Source of the DNA: Scandinavium sp051650185 | GTDB lineage: Bacteria > Pseudomonadota > Gammaproteobacteria > Enterobacterales > Enterobacteriaceae | Direction: 5' to 3' | Length of the DNA stretch: 64,000 nt | NCBI RefSeq assembly: GCF_051650185.1 | Contig: NZ_JBOFIN010000146.1 | Location: 124,001-188,000, forward strand | In this document: positions 43,266 to 51,400 of the stretch, in pieces | Position numbering within the stretch: the stretch's first letter is position 1 | Layout of the letters: each line of letters starts with the position of its first letter | Notes under the pieces: generated by a model | What the model was told of the DNA's origin: nothing | Database searches by the model: none | The model's input: the letters and a program-made list of their open reading frames with translations, nothing else | Made by a program: the position numbers and the translations under genes

Positions 43266-44666
43266 ATGACTTCTACCCCGATTACGCAAACCGATATTGC
43301 CCGTCAGGCCGCCAGTGAAACGCTGTCGCTACGGGAAAAAATTGGTTACGGGTTAGGCGATGCCGGTGGCACGGTGATCACCTGCCTTATCATGAATTTT
43401 TTGACCTTTTTCTATACCGATGTCTTTGGCCTGACGCCCGCGCTGGTCGGCACGATGTTTATCGTCCTGCGCGTGTTTGATGCGATTTCCGACCCAGTTA
43501 TGGGCGTGATTGCCGACCGAACCCAAAGCCGTTGGGGACGCTTTCGCCCCTGGCAACTGTGGGTTGCCGTGCCGATTGGCGTTATCGGCTTCCTGACCTT
43601 CACTGTGCCCGACGTCAGCATGAACATGAAAATCGTCTGGGCGTTCGCGACCTACTTGCTGCTTTCCGTTAGCTACACCGCCATCAACGTACCCTACTGT
43701 GCGCTGATCAACACCATGACCACTCGCCATTCAGAAGTGCTCGGCTGCCAGTCCTGGCGCTTTGTGTTATGCGGCGTGGCGGGCTTTTTGGTTTCCGTCG
43801 GGCTGCCGTGGCTGGTTTCAACGCTTGGCAAAGGCGATGCCGCACACGGCTATCAAATGGGTGTCGGCATTCTGTGCGGCGTGGCGGTGGTGATGTTCCT
43901 GTGCTGCTTCTTCTGGGTGCGCGAGCGTGTGCCGCTGGACGCGATGGGCAAGTTCACCCTACGCGAACACCTTGCCGGACTGCGCAAAAATGACCAGCTT
44001 CTGCTGATGCTGCTGATGTCGTTCCTGCTGATTAACGTCTTCAACATTCGCGGCGGCGGGTACATGTATTTCATCACTTACGTGCTGAAAGGCAGCACCG
44101 CGTATACCTCGTTGTTTTTCACCATGGTGACTTTCGCCTCGATCCTTGGCTCCGTGCTGGTCAGCCCGCTGTCGAAACGCATTGATACCGTCAAACTCTA
44201 TTACTACACCAATATCGTGCTGGCCGCGCTGGCTGTCGTGATGTGGTTCCTGCCGACGGGCCCGGCATGGCAGACGCTGTGGCTGGCGGTGATCCTCGGC
44301 AACGGTGTGATTCTTGGCTTCACCCTGCCGCTGCACTTTGGCCTGATGGCCTTTGCCGATGACTACGGCGAATGGAAAACCGGCGTGCGCTCCTCTGGCA
44401 TGAACTTCGCCTTCAACCTGTTCTGTATCAAGCTCGCATGGGCCTCCAGCGCCGGGATAATCAGCCTGGTGTTTATTTTCGTCGCCTATCAACCGGGTGC
44501 AGGCAATCAAACCGCCGCTTCACTGCAAGGCATGACGGCGATGGAGACGCTCCTGCCAGCCCTCTTCCACCTGCTGCTGGCCTTCACCATCCGCGCCTGC
44601 AAGCTCAATAATCCAATGATGTCGCGCATCAGTACCGATCTTCGCGCGCGCCATGTTCAGTCTTAA
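43266..44666 (+). CDS. GPH-family glycoside:cation symporter
   Basis: This 466-residue, 12-helix transporter belongs to the melibiose/YicJ group (SLREKIGYGLGDAGG at the N-terminus, then DAISDPVMGVIADRTQSRWG and FRPWQLW, the family signature). ATG 43266 follows AAGGAG; the open frame extends 27 codons upstream without support. The stop is 10 bases before the GH127 start, so both are one operon. The substrate is inferred to be a beta-L-arabinofuranosyl oligosaccharide or glycoside. Confidence 0.92.
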   Translation: MTSTPITQTDIARQAASETLSLREKIGYGLGDAGGTVITCLIMNFLTFFYTDVFGLTPALVGTMFIVLRVFDAISDPVMGVIADRTQSRWGRFRPWQLWVAVPIGVIGFLTFTVPDVSMNMKIVWAFATYLLLSVSYTAINVPYCALINTMTTRHSEVLGCQSWRFVLCGVAGFLVSVGLPWLVSTLGKGDAAHGYQMGVGILCGVAVVMFLCCFFWVRERVPLDAMGKFTLREHLAGLRKNDQLLLMLLMSFLLINVFNIRGGGYMYFITYVLKGSTAYTSLFFTMVTFASILGSVLVSPLSKRIDTVKLYYYTNIVLAALAVVMWFLPTGPAWQTLWLAVILGNGVILGFTLPLHFGLMAFADDYGEWKTGVRSSGMNFAFNLFCIKLAWASSAGIISLVFIFVAYQPGAGNQTAASLQGMTAMETLLPALFHLLLAFTIRACKLNNPMMSRISTDLRARHVQS

Positions 44667-44676
44667 GGAGAACACT

Positions 44677-46632
44677 ATGTCTGTGATGGAAGTCGATCTG
44701 CATAAGCTCAAAATCAGCGATCCGTTTCTGGGTCAGTATCAGCAACTGGTTCGCGATGTCGTGATCCCTTATCAGTGGGATGCGCTTAACGATCGCATCG
44801 CAGAAGCAGACCCCAGCCACGCCATTGAAAACTTCCGTATCGCCGCCGGGCTTCAACAGGGCGAGTTCTATGGCATGGTCTTTCAGGACAGCGATGTCGC
44901 GAAATGGCTGGAGGCCGTGGCGTGGTCGCTTTGCCAGAAGCCAGACGCTGAGCTGGGAAAAACCGCCGATGAAGTGATTGAACTGGTTGCCGCCGCGCAG
45001 TGCGACGACGGCTATCTCAACACTTATTTCACGGTAAAAGCCCCACAAGAACGCTGGACCAATCTGGCCGAATGCCACGAGCTCTATTGCGCCGGACACA
45101 TGATAGAGGCGGGCGTTGCGTTCTTCCAGGCTACCGGCAAGCGCCGTCTGCTGGAGGTCGTGTGCAAACTCGCCGATCACATCGACTGCGTTTTCGGCCC
45201 TGGTGAAAGCCAGTTGCACGGCTATCCCGGGCATCCTGAAATCGAGCTGGCGTTAATGCGCCTCTACGAAGTCACACAAGAACCCCGCTACCAGACGCTG
45301 GTGAAATACTTCGTCGAACAACGCGGCGCGCAGCCCCATTTTTATGACATCGAGTACGAAAAGCGTGGAAAAACCTCGTACTGGAATACTTACGGCCCGG
45401 CGTGGATGGTGAAAGACAAACCCTACAGCCAGGCGCATCAACCGATTGCCGAGCAACAAACCGCGATTGGCCATGCGGTGCGCTTTGTCTATCTGATGAC
45501 CGGTGTGGCGCATCTGGCGCGGCTTAGCAAGGATGAAAGCAAGCGCCAGGACTGCCTGCGGTTGTGGAATAACATGGCCCAGCGCCAGCTCTATATCACC
45601 GGTGGCATTGGCTCACAGAGCAGCGGCGAAGCGTTCAGCAGCGATTACGACCTGCCAAACGACAGCGTCTATGCCGAAAGCTGCGCCTCGATTGGCCTGA
45701 TGATGTTCGCCCGCCGAATGCTGGAGATGGAAGCGGATAGCCAGTATGCCGACGTAATGGAACGCGCGTTGTACAACACGGTGCTGGGCGGCATGGCGCT
45801 GGACGGCAAACACTTCTTCTACGTGAACCCGCTGGAAGTTCATCCGAAAACACTGGCGTTCAACCACATCTACGATCACGTGAAACCCGTTCGCCAGCGC
45901 TGGTTTGGCTGCGCCTGTTGCCCACCGAATATCGCACGCGTGCTGACTTCCCTCGGCCATTACATCTACACCCCACGCGAAGATGCGCTCTACATTAACC
46001 TGTACGTCGGCAACAGTGCGGAAGTCGCGGTGGGTGACGACACGCTGCGGCTGCGCATCAGCGGCAATTTCCCATGGCAGGAGAAAGTCACGATTGCCAT
46101 CGACTCACCAAAACCAGTGCAGCACACGCTGGCGCTGCGTCTGCCCGACTGGTGCGACGCGCCGCACGTTACCCTTAACGGCGTTGAGGTGAAGAAAGAT
46201 ATCCGCAAAGGGTATCTGCATCTCAACCGCGAATGGCACGAAGGCGATACCCTGACGCTCACACTGCCCATGCCAGTACGGCGCGTTTATGGCAACCCGT
46301 TGGTGCGCCATGTCGCCGGAAAAGTGGCCGTTCAGCGCGGGCCGCTGGTTTATTGCCTTGAGCAGGCTGATAATGGCGAAGAGCTGCACAACCTCTGGCT
46401 GCCAGAAAACGCCACCTTCAACGCCTTCGAAGGCAAAGGCCTGTTTGCTCACAAAGTGTTGATTCAGGCCGAAGGCATTCGCCAAAGCGCAGAAAAACCC
46501 GAGCAGCAATCGTTATGGCATTACGACCGCTCGCCATCCTCAGCAACATCACAAACCCTGACCTTTATCCCGTGGTTCAGTTGGGCCAACCGCGGCGAAG
46601 GGGAAATGCGTATTTGGGTGAATGAGGGATGA
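44677..46632 (+). CDS. GH127 beta-L-arabinofuranosidase
   Basis: This 651-residue protein has no signal peptide and is therefore cytosolic. It matches the glycoside hydrolase family 127 type enzyme HypBA1, which releases L-arabinose from beta-L-arabinofuranosides using a zinc-bound cysteine nucleophile. All four zinc-site residues are visible: E334 and C336 in YAESCASIG, and C414-C415 in GCACCPPN (HypBA1 E338, C340, C417, C418). AAGGAG precedes ATG 44677. Liberated L-arabinose would enter the ara pathway, not present here. Substrates likely come from plant hydroxyproline-rich glycoproteins. Confidence 0.94.
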   Translation: MSVMEVDLHKLKISDPFLGQYQQLVRDVVIPYQWDALNDRIAEADPSHAIENFRIAAGLQQGEFYGMVFQDSDVAKWLEAVAWSLCQKPDAELGKTADEVIELVAAAQCDDGYLNTYFTVKAPQERWTNLAECHELYCAGHMIEAGVAFFQATGKRRLLEVVCKLADHIDCVFGPGESQLHGYPGHPEIELALMRLYEVTQEPRYQTLVKYFVEQRGAQPHFYDIEYEKRGKTSYWNTYGPAWMVKDKPYSQAHQPIAEQQTAIGHAVRFVYLMTGVAHLARLSKDESKRQDCLRLWNNMAQRQLYITGGIGSQSSGEAFSSDYDLPNDSVYAESCASIGLMMFARRMLEMEADSQYADVMERALYNTVLGGMALDGKHFFYVNPLEVHPKTLAFNHIYDHVKPVRQRWFGCACCPPNIARVLTSLGHYIYTPREDALYINLYVGNSAEVAVGDDTLRLRISGNFPWQEKVTIAIDSPKPVQHTLALRLPDWCDAPHVTLNGVEVKKDIRKGYLHLNREWHEGDTLTLTLPMPVRRVYGNPLVRHVAGKVAVQRGPLVYCLEQADNGEELHNLWLPENATFNAFEGKGLFAHKVLIQAEGIRQSAEKPEQQSLWHYDRSPSSATSQTLTFIPWFSWANRGEGEMRIWVNEG

Positions 46633-47040
46633 TTAGCCCAGCAGCACACGCCGTGCTGCTTCGGCTAAAAACGCGCTTCGGTTACTGAAGCGCGGATGCT
46701 CGCCCACAAAGGTATCAATTTTGACTAACAGACGGCGTGGCAGAGTGATATTGATTCGCTCTGCGCGTCCGTCAAATTGATTCATGTTGATATCAACCAA
46801 CAGCCATTGCCCGCCAGCAAAGTCCTCAGCATGGGTTTCAAGATGGCCTTCCACTTTCCCAGGATTGGGAATGTCTTGATTCATTTCACACAGCGTTTCG
46901 AAATGCGCGGTTAACGCGCTTCTCGCATCCTGAAATGCCTCGTCCAGCGAATCCCCGGCGAAGTAGCATCCGGGCACGTCCGGGAAAAAACCGCTGGCGC
47001 TGCCGTCAGTATCAGAATGGATATAAGCCGGATAGAACAT
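46633..47040 (-). CDS. hicB: HicB antitoxin
   Basis: This 135-residue protein has a degenerate RNase-H-like N-terminal fold (MFYPAYIHSDTDGSASGFFP, DVPGCYFAGDSLDEAFQDA) that binds HicA. The C-terminal ribbon-helix-helix-like DNA-binding part is RINITLPRRLLVKID followed by FSNRSAFLAEAAR. It neutralises HicA and represses the operon. GAGGAG precedes the start. It is the second gene after hicA, 17 bases away. Confidence 0.94.
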   Translation of the reverse strand: MFYPAYIHSDTDGSASGFFPDVPGCYFAGDSLDEAFQDARSALTAHFETLCEMNQDIPNPGKVEGHLETHAEDFAGGQWLLVDINMNQFDGRAERINITLPRRLLVKIDTFVGEHPRFSNRSAFLAEAARRVLLG

Positions 47041-47057
47041 GATCGCTCCTCAGAGGA

Positions 47058-47243
47058 TTAGGGTTTAATCCCGGCTTGACGCCAAATCTGCGCCAATGTA
47101 CCAGGTTTGATATCTTTCCTGGGGTGGGGGACCGTCACCAACCCAACACGCTCAGGATGGCAGAATTGATGATGACTTCCTTTCACGCGCTTCTGGAACC
47201 AGCCATGCTTTTTCAGCACCACGATGACATCCGCACTGGTCAT
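47058..47243 (-). CDS. hicA: HicA mRNA interferase toxin
   Basis: This 61-residue double-stranded-RNA-binding-like toxin cleaves mRNA without needing the ribosome. The catalytic histidine lies in VKGSHHQFCHP. The usual ending VPHPRKDIKPGTLAQIWRQA is intact, so the toxin appears functional. GGGAG precedes ATG 47243. Upstream, ATGAT and ATCAT arms around 47258-47274 may form the operator. Confidence 0.94.
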   Translation of the reverse strand: MTSADVIVVLKKHGWFQKRVKGSHHQFCHPERVGLVTVPHPRKDIKPGTLAQIWRQAGIKP

Positions 47244-47444
47244 GCTCCCTGCCTTAGATGATTATACACATCATACACACAAAATCAGTAATCATGACAC
47301 TATCCGAATCTGGCTAGCGGTGCATAGCGGCACATTCCCCTTCCTGAAACCCACACGCAAGAAACGTCTACGGCCTGCAACCTTGCACGCCCTTTTGCGA
47401 CCCGCCTCTGATTTGTCAATCTGTGTGCTTTACGCTGACAGAAT

Positions 47445-47503
47445 TTGACAATTGATGACCAGGCAGTAATCATAAAGTTAATTACTGACCAGGCAGCTAT
47501 CAT
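47445..47503 (+). promoter_or_regulatory. Promoter and direct-repeat operator of the marR-emrAB operon
   Basis: TTGACA at 47445-47450 is a consensus -35. Two 18-base direct repeats, TGACCAGGCAGTAATCAT (47456-47473) and TGACCAGGCAGCTATCAT (47486-47503), match at 16 positions and start exactly 30 bases apart, three DNA turns. The second covers the ribosome site and start codon. They are likely self-binding sites of the MarR protein. Confidence 0.6.
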
Positions 47504-47957
47504 GAATTCCTCAACACCTTCCCAAAACAAAAACCTGCATCTGGGTTTGCTTTTTCATCTGGCAAACCAGTTTAAAGACCAGCTTATCGGCCACTATTTT
47601 TCCGGCAGCGGCATCACCGCGCCGCAATTTAAAGTGTTGATTAATATCTTCAAAGGCAACACCAGCCCGGCTGAAATCTGCAAGAGTTTGCAGATGGATA
47701 CCGGGGCGATGAGCCGGATGGTGGAACGGATGGTGAAAAGTGAGTTGATTGAACGTCACCCCAACCCGCAGGACAAACGGCAGGTGATCCTGGCCCTGAC
47801 GGACAAAGGGCAGACGCTGTGCAATACGTTTCAGAATGAAGCCCTGACCACCATTCTGGCTGAATTAACCGCCCGTTTGACGCCTGATGAATCCCGTCAG
47901 TTACAAGAACTGCTTATCAAAATGCTGCCGGATGAATTTACGGCCCCTCATCGCTAA
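47502..47957 (+). CDS. MarR-family repressor of an EmrAB-type pump
   Basis: This 151-residue protein has the MarR winged helix: TSPAEICKSLQMDTGAMSRM (recognition region), then SELIERHPNPQDKRQVILAL (wing), with helical dimerisation ends. ATG 47502 is preferred because homology starts near here; a TTG at 47445 would be the promoter -35. The stop is 15 bases before emrA. The expected role is to repress the pump genes until a toxic ligand binds. Confidence 0.88.
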   Translation: MNSSTPSQNKNLHLGLLFHLANQFKDQLIGHYFSGSGITAPQFKVLINIFKGNTSPAEICKSLQMDTGAMSRMVERMVKSELIERHPNPQDKRQVILALTDKGQTLCNTFQNEALTTILAELTARLTPDESRQLQELLIKMLPDEFTAPHR

Positions 47958-47972
47958 TTAAGGCCACACGCT

Positions 47973-49151
47973 ATGTCTATGGAAAACACCACTCCGGCGC
48001 CTGAAAAACGCCCGAGCAAACGTAAACGCAATTTTGCGATCCTGTTCCTGATCCTGATTCTGGCGGCAGCCGGGTGTCTGGCCTGGTATCTGCTCTACGC
48101 CCGCTATTACGAAACGACCGATGATGCTTATGTGAATGGCAACCAGGTCACGCTGACGCCGCAGATTGCCGGCACGGTCACTCAGGTTACTGTGGATGAA
48201 GGCGATTATGTGCAGAAAGGCCAGCCGCTGGTTCTGCTCGACCCAAGCGATACTGAAATTGCGCTTCAGCAGGCTGAGGCCAGTCTCGCCAATACCGTGC
48301 GCCAGGTTCGCGGCCTGTACAGCACCGCGGATAACTACCGTGCGCAGGTTGATGCGAAAAGAGTCGCCCTGCAAACCGCGCAAAGTGACTACGCTCGCCG
48401 TGCCAAAATCTTCTCAACCGGCGCAATCGCGGCGGAAGATCTGGCGCACTATCGCGATGCTGTCACCAGTGCCCAAAGCGATTTGGTTGCCGCACAGCAG
48501 GCGTTGAAAACCAATCAGGCGATGGTGGATGACACGGTTATCGACAGCCACCCTGAAATCAAAACTGCCGTAGCGACCCTACGCCAGCGCTATCTGGACA
48601 ACGCTCGTAGCACCATTGTTGCGCCTGTCAGCGGTTATGTGGCGAAGCGTGCCGTGCAGCTCGGCATGCGCGTTACTTCAGGCACCACGCTGCTCGCTAT
48701 CGTGCCTCTGGATCAGGTTTGGGTTGATGCCAACTTCAAAGAGAGCCAGATGCAGGATATGCGTCTGGGGCAGAAAGTGACGCTGAATGCCGACCTGTAC
48801 GGCGACGATGTGCAGTATCAGGGCACGATTGAAAGCTTAGGGATCGGCACCGGCAGCGCGTTTTCCCTGCTGCCTGCGCAGAACGCCAGCGGCAACTGGA
48901 TCAAGATTGTTCAGCGCCTGCCGGTTCGCATTACGCTCGACCCTCACGATATGCAGAAGCATCCGTTGCGTATTGGCCTGTCGATGAACGCGAAGGTGGA
49001 TATCCGCAATGTTGATGGCCATCTTCTGCCGCAAAAAACCGTCGATCAGCCGCGATTCACCACCGATGTGTATGAAACGCCAATGGAAGCGGCCGACAAA
49101 CTGGTGGCGAAAATCCTTCATGACAACAGCAGCGCCGTAGCCCAGCGTTAA
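47973..49151 (+). CDS. EmrA-like membrane fusion protein
   Basis: This 392-residue HlyD/EmrA adaptor has a cytosolic basic N-terminus, one membrane helix (about residues 22-42), a lipoyl/barrel domain starting DAYVNGNQVTLTPQIAGTVT, and an alpha-hairpin (about 90-200) reaching toward an outer-membrane channel. The second lipoyl half is IVAPVSGYVAKRAVQLGMRV. It works with the following EmrB-type transporter and probably TolC. This is a copy separate from the canonical emrRAB, which lies elsewhere in E. coli. Confidence 0.92.
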   Translation: MSMENTTPAPEKRPSKRKRNFAILFLILILAAAGCLAWYLLYARYYETTDDAYVNGNQVTLTPQIAGTVTQVTVDEGDYVQKGQPLVLLDPSDTEIALQQAEASLANTVRQVRGLYSTADNYRAQVDAKRVALQTAQSDYARRAKIFSTGAIAAEDLAHYRDAVTSAQSDLVAAQQALKTNQAMVDDTVIDSHPEIKTAVATLRQRYLDNARSTIVAPVSGYVAKRAVQLGMRVTSGTTLLAIVPLDQVWVDANFKESQMQDMRLGQKVTLNADLYGDDVQYQGTIESLGIGTGSAFSLLPAQNASGNWIKIVQRLPVRITLDPHDMQKHPLRIGLSMNAKVDIRNVDGHLLPQKTVDQPRFTTDVYETPMEAADKLVAKILHDNSSAVAQR

Positions 49152-49161
49152 GAGAGAAGCT

Positions 49162-50700
49162 ATGTCTGAGCCGAAGGCGGCCTATACGCCCCCAAGCTTG
49201 TTCCTCGCGACGCTTGCGCTGTCGCTGGCCACGTTTATGCAGGTGCTGGATTCCACCATCGCCAACGTCGCGCTGCCCACCATTTCCGGTAATCTCGGGG
49301 TGAGTTCGGATCAGGGCACGTGGGTGATCACCTCGTTCGCGGTGTGTAACGCCATCGCATTGCCGCTGACCGGCTGGTTTACCCGCCGTTTTGGGCAGTT
49401 GCGGCTGTTTATCGCCTCGGTGGTATTTTTCACGCTCACGTCGTTCCTGTGTGGTTTTGCCCACAGCATGACGGAGCTGATCATCTTCCGCGCGCTGCAG
49501 GGCTTTTTCGCCGGGCCGATGTTCCCGATGTGTCAGACGCTGTTGCTGGTCATCTTCCCGCCGATGAAGCGAAGTATGGCGCTTGCGCTGCTGTCGATGG
49601 TCACCGTGGTCGCGCCGATTGTCGGCCCGATTACCGGCGGCTGGATAACCGATAACTACTCCTGGCCGTGGATTTTCTATATCAACGTGCCCATCGGGAT
49701 TTTCGCCTCGATCGTGGTCTGGACGCAGCTGCGGGGAAGAGAAGAAACCACCCAGTCTTCGCCTATCGACTACATCGGCATCATGCTGCTGGTCCTGGGC
49801 GTAGGGCTGTTGCAGGTGGTACTGGATAAAGGCAATGATGAAGACTGGTTCTCATCGACGCCCATCATCGTGATGTCGGTGGTGTCCGCGATTAGCCTGA
49901 TTAGCTTTGTGATTTGGGAGCTGGGCGAGCGTCACCCGATCGTAAATTTGCGCCTGTTCAAGGAGCGTAACTTCGCGATTGGTACGCTGGCGCTGATGCT
50001 CGGTTACGCCGCGTTCTTCGCCATCAACATCATTTTGCCGCAGTGGCTGCAAACACAGATGGGCTACACCGCCATCTGGGCAGGGCTTGCGGCCGCGCCG
50101 ATGGGCTTCTTGCCGCTGCTGCTGACGCCAATCATCGGCCGCTATGCGACAAGGGTCGACCTGCGGCTACTGTGCTCCGTTTCGTTTCTGGTGATGGGCG
50201 CATCCTGTCTGATGCGTGCGCAGTTCAATACCGATGTGGATTTCCGCACCATCGCGGGCGTGCAGATGTTTATGGGGATTGGCGTGGCATTCTTCTTTAT
50301 GCCGCTGACGACCATCGTGCTGTCGAACCTGCATGGCAACGAAGTGGCGGAAGGCTCCGGCCTGGCGACGTTTTTCCGCGTGCTTGGCGGCTCTTTTGCG
50401 TCGTCCCTCACCACCTGGATTTGGCAGCGCCGGGAGATTTTCCACCACGCAAATCTGACGGAAAGCGTGTCGCAATATAACCCGGCGGCGGTGGATTACG
50501 TGCAGAAGATGGGTGGCCCAACGCAGCAGCACTTTGCGATGATTGAGCAAAGCATCACGCAGCAGGCGTACATGATGTCGACGATTGATTACTTCTGGGT
50601 GCTCGGCTGGGGCTTTATGGGGCTTATCCTGATTATCTGGTTTACCCGTCCACCGTTTGTCCGCTCAGGCGCACCGGGCGCACCTGCGGCAGGGCATTAG
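49162..50700 (+). CDS. EmrB-type DHA2 multidrug transporter
   Basis: This 512-residue, 14-helix major facilitator of the DHA2 group has the motif LDSTIANVALPTISGNLGVS in helix 1 and antiporter motif C (APIVGPITGGWITDNYSWPW). It exports toxic hydrophobic compounds with the adjacent EmrA-like protein. The actual substrates are unknown. It ends the marR-emrAB operon and a REP pair follows. Confidence 0.93.
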   Translation: MSEPKAAYTPPSLFLATLALSLATFMQVLDSTIANVALPTISGNLGVSSDQGTWVITSFAVCNAIALPLTGWFTRRFGQLRLFIASVVFFTLTSFLCGFAHSMTELIIFRALQGFFAGPMFPMCQTLLLVIFPPMKRSMALALLSMVTVVAPIVGPITGGWITDNYSWPWIFYINVPIGIFASIVVWTQLRGREETTQSSPIDYIGIMLLVLGVGLLQVVLDKGNDEDWFSSTPIIVMSVVSAISLISFVIWELGERHPIVNLRLFKERNFAIGTLALMLGYAAFFAINIILPQWLQTQMGYTAIWAGLAAAPMGFLPLLLTPIIGRYATRVDLRLLCSVSFLVMGASCLMRAQFNTDVDFRTIAGVQMFMGIGVAFFFMPLTTIVLSNLHGNEVAEGSGLATFFRVLGGSFASSLTTWIWQRREIFHHANLTESVSQYNPAAVDYVQKMGGPTQQHFAMIEQSITQQAYMMSTIDYFWVLGWGFMGLILIIWFTRPPFVRSGAPGAPAAGH

Positions 50701-50714
50701 CCCGGTGGCTTGAT

Positions 50715-50790
50715 TGCCCGGTGGCGGCGACGCCTTACCGGGCCTAAGGATGATTTTGTAGGCCGGATAAGCGTAGCGCCATCCGGCATT
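50715..50790. repeat. REP pair (BIME) after emrB
   Basis: GCCCGGTGGCGGCGACGCCT and AGGCCGGATAAGCGTAGCGC, then CATCCGGC, form two inverted REP units, the common enterobacterial sequence. Confidence 0.85.
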
Positions 50791-50905
50791 TGTTAACTTT
50801 TCTGTGAGGAATTTGACGTCGTTCCATTCACCGTGATTATCTGATTGTCACTCCACGTCAGCCTTGTCCCGTTTTCACTGACGCGATCCCAACCAGGAGA
50901 TACCC

Positions 50906-51361
50906 ATGAGCCGCACGTATCAAAAAGACCCGAAAGCCGTTCAGGCCCTGTCCGAACTGGAATTTAACGTCACCCAGAAAAGTGCCACCGAGCGCCCGTT
51001 TACCGGCAAATATGATGAGCATTTTGAGGAGGGACTGTACGTCGATATTGTGTCCGGCGAGCCGCTTTTCTCGTCGCTGGATAAGTTTGATTCCGGCTGT
51101 GGCTGGCCTGCATTCAGCCGCCCGGTGGAAGATAATGTTCGCAACGTCAGTGATTTAAGCCACGGCATGGTGCGCACCGAAGTTCGCTCTCAGCACGGCG
51201 ACAGCCATCTCGGACACGTGTTCCCGGACGGGCCGCAGGACAAAGGTGGCCTGCGCTACTGCATTAATTCCGCGTCGCTGCGCTTCATCCCGAAAGCGAA
51301 TTTAGCCGCGGAAGGCTATGGAGACTATCTCTCCCTTTTTGACGCCAACGCGAACAAATAA
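50906..51361 (+). CDS. msrB: Zinc-less peptide-methionine (R)-S-oxide reductase (MsrB)
   Basis: This 151-residue enzyme reduces the R form of methionine sulfoxide in proteins. The catalytic cysteine lies in RYCINSASLRF and the substrate pocket in DSGCGWPAF and GHVFPDGP. The two CxxC zinc pairs of E. coli MsrB are replaced (VDIVSGEPLF for CLICDAPLF; SQHGDSHLG for the second). It thus belongs to the metal-free class and is not the orthologue of E. coli msrB. The region between the REP and ATG 50906 holds its promoter. It is convergent with selB. Confidence 0.88.
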   Translation: MSRTYQKDPKAVQALSELEFNVTQKSATERPFTGKYDEHFEEGLYVDIVSGEPLFSSLDKFDSGCGWPAFSRPVEDNVRNVSDLSHGMVRTEVRSQHGDSHLGHVFPDGPQDKGGLRYCINSASLRFIPKANLAAEGYGDYLSLFDANANK

Positions 51362-51367
51362 CGCGAA

Positions 51368-51394
51368 GCGGCAGGCATCTCACCTGCCGCCTTT
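51368..51394. terminator. Bidirectional hairpin between msrB and selB
   Basis: GCGGCAGG at 51368-51375 pairs with CCTGCCGC at 51383-51390, followed by CTTT. It lies in the short gap between the convergent genes. Confidence 0.75.
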
Positions 51395-51400
51395 GGCCGA

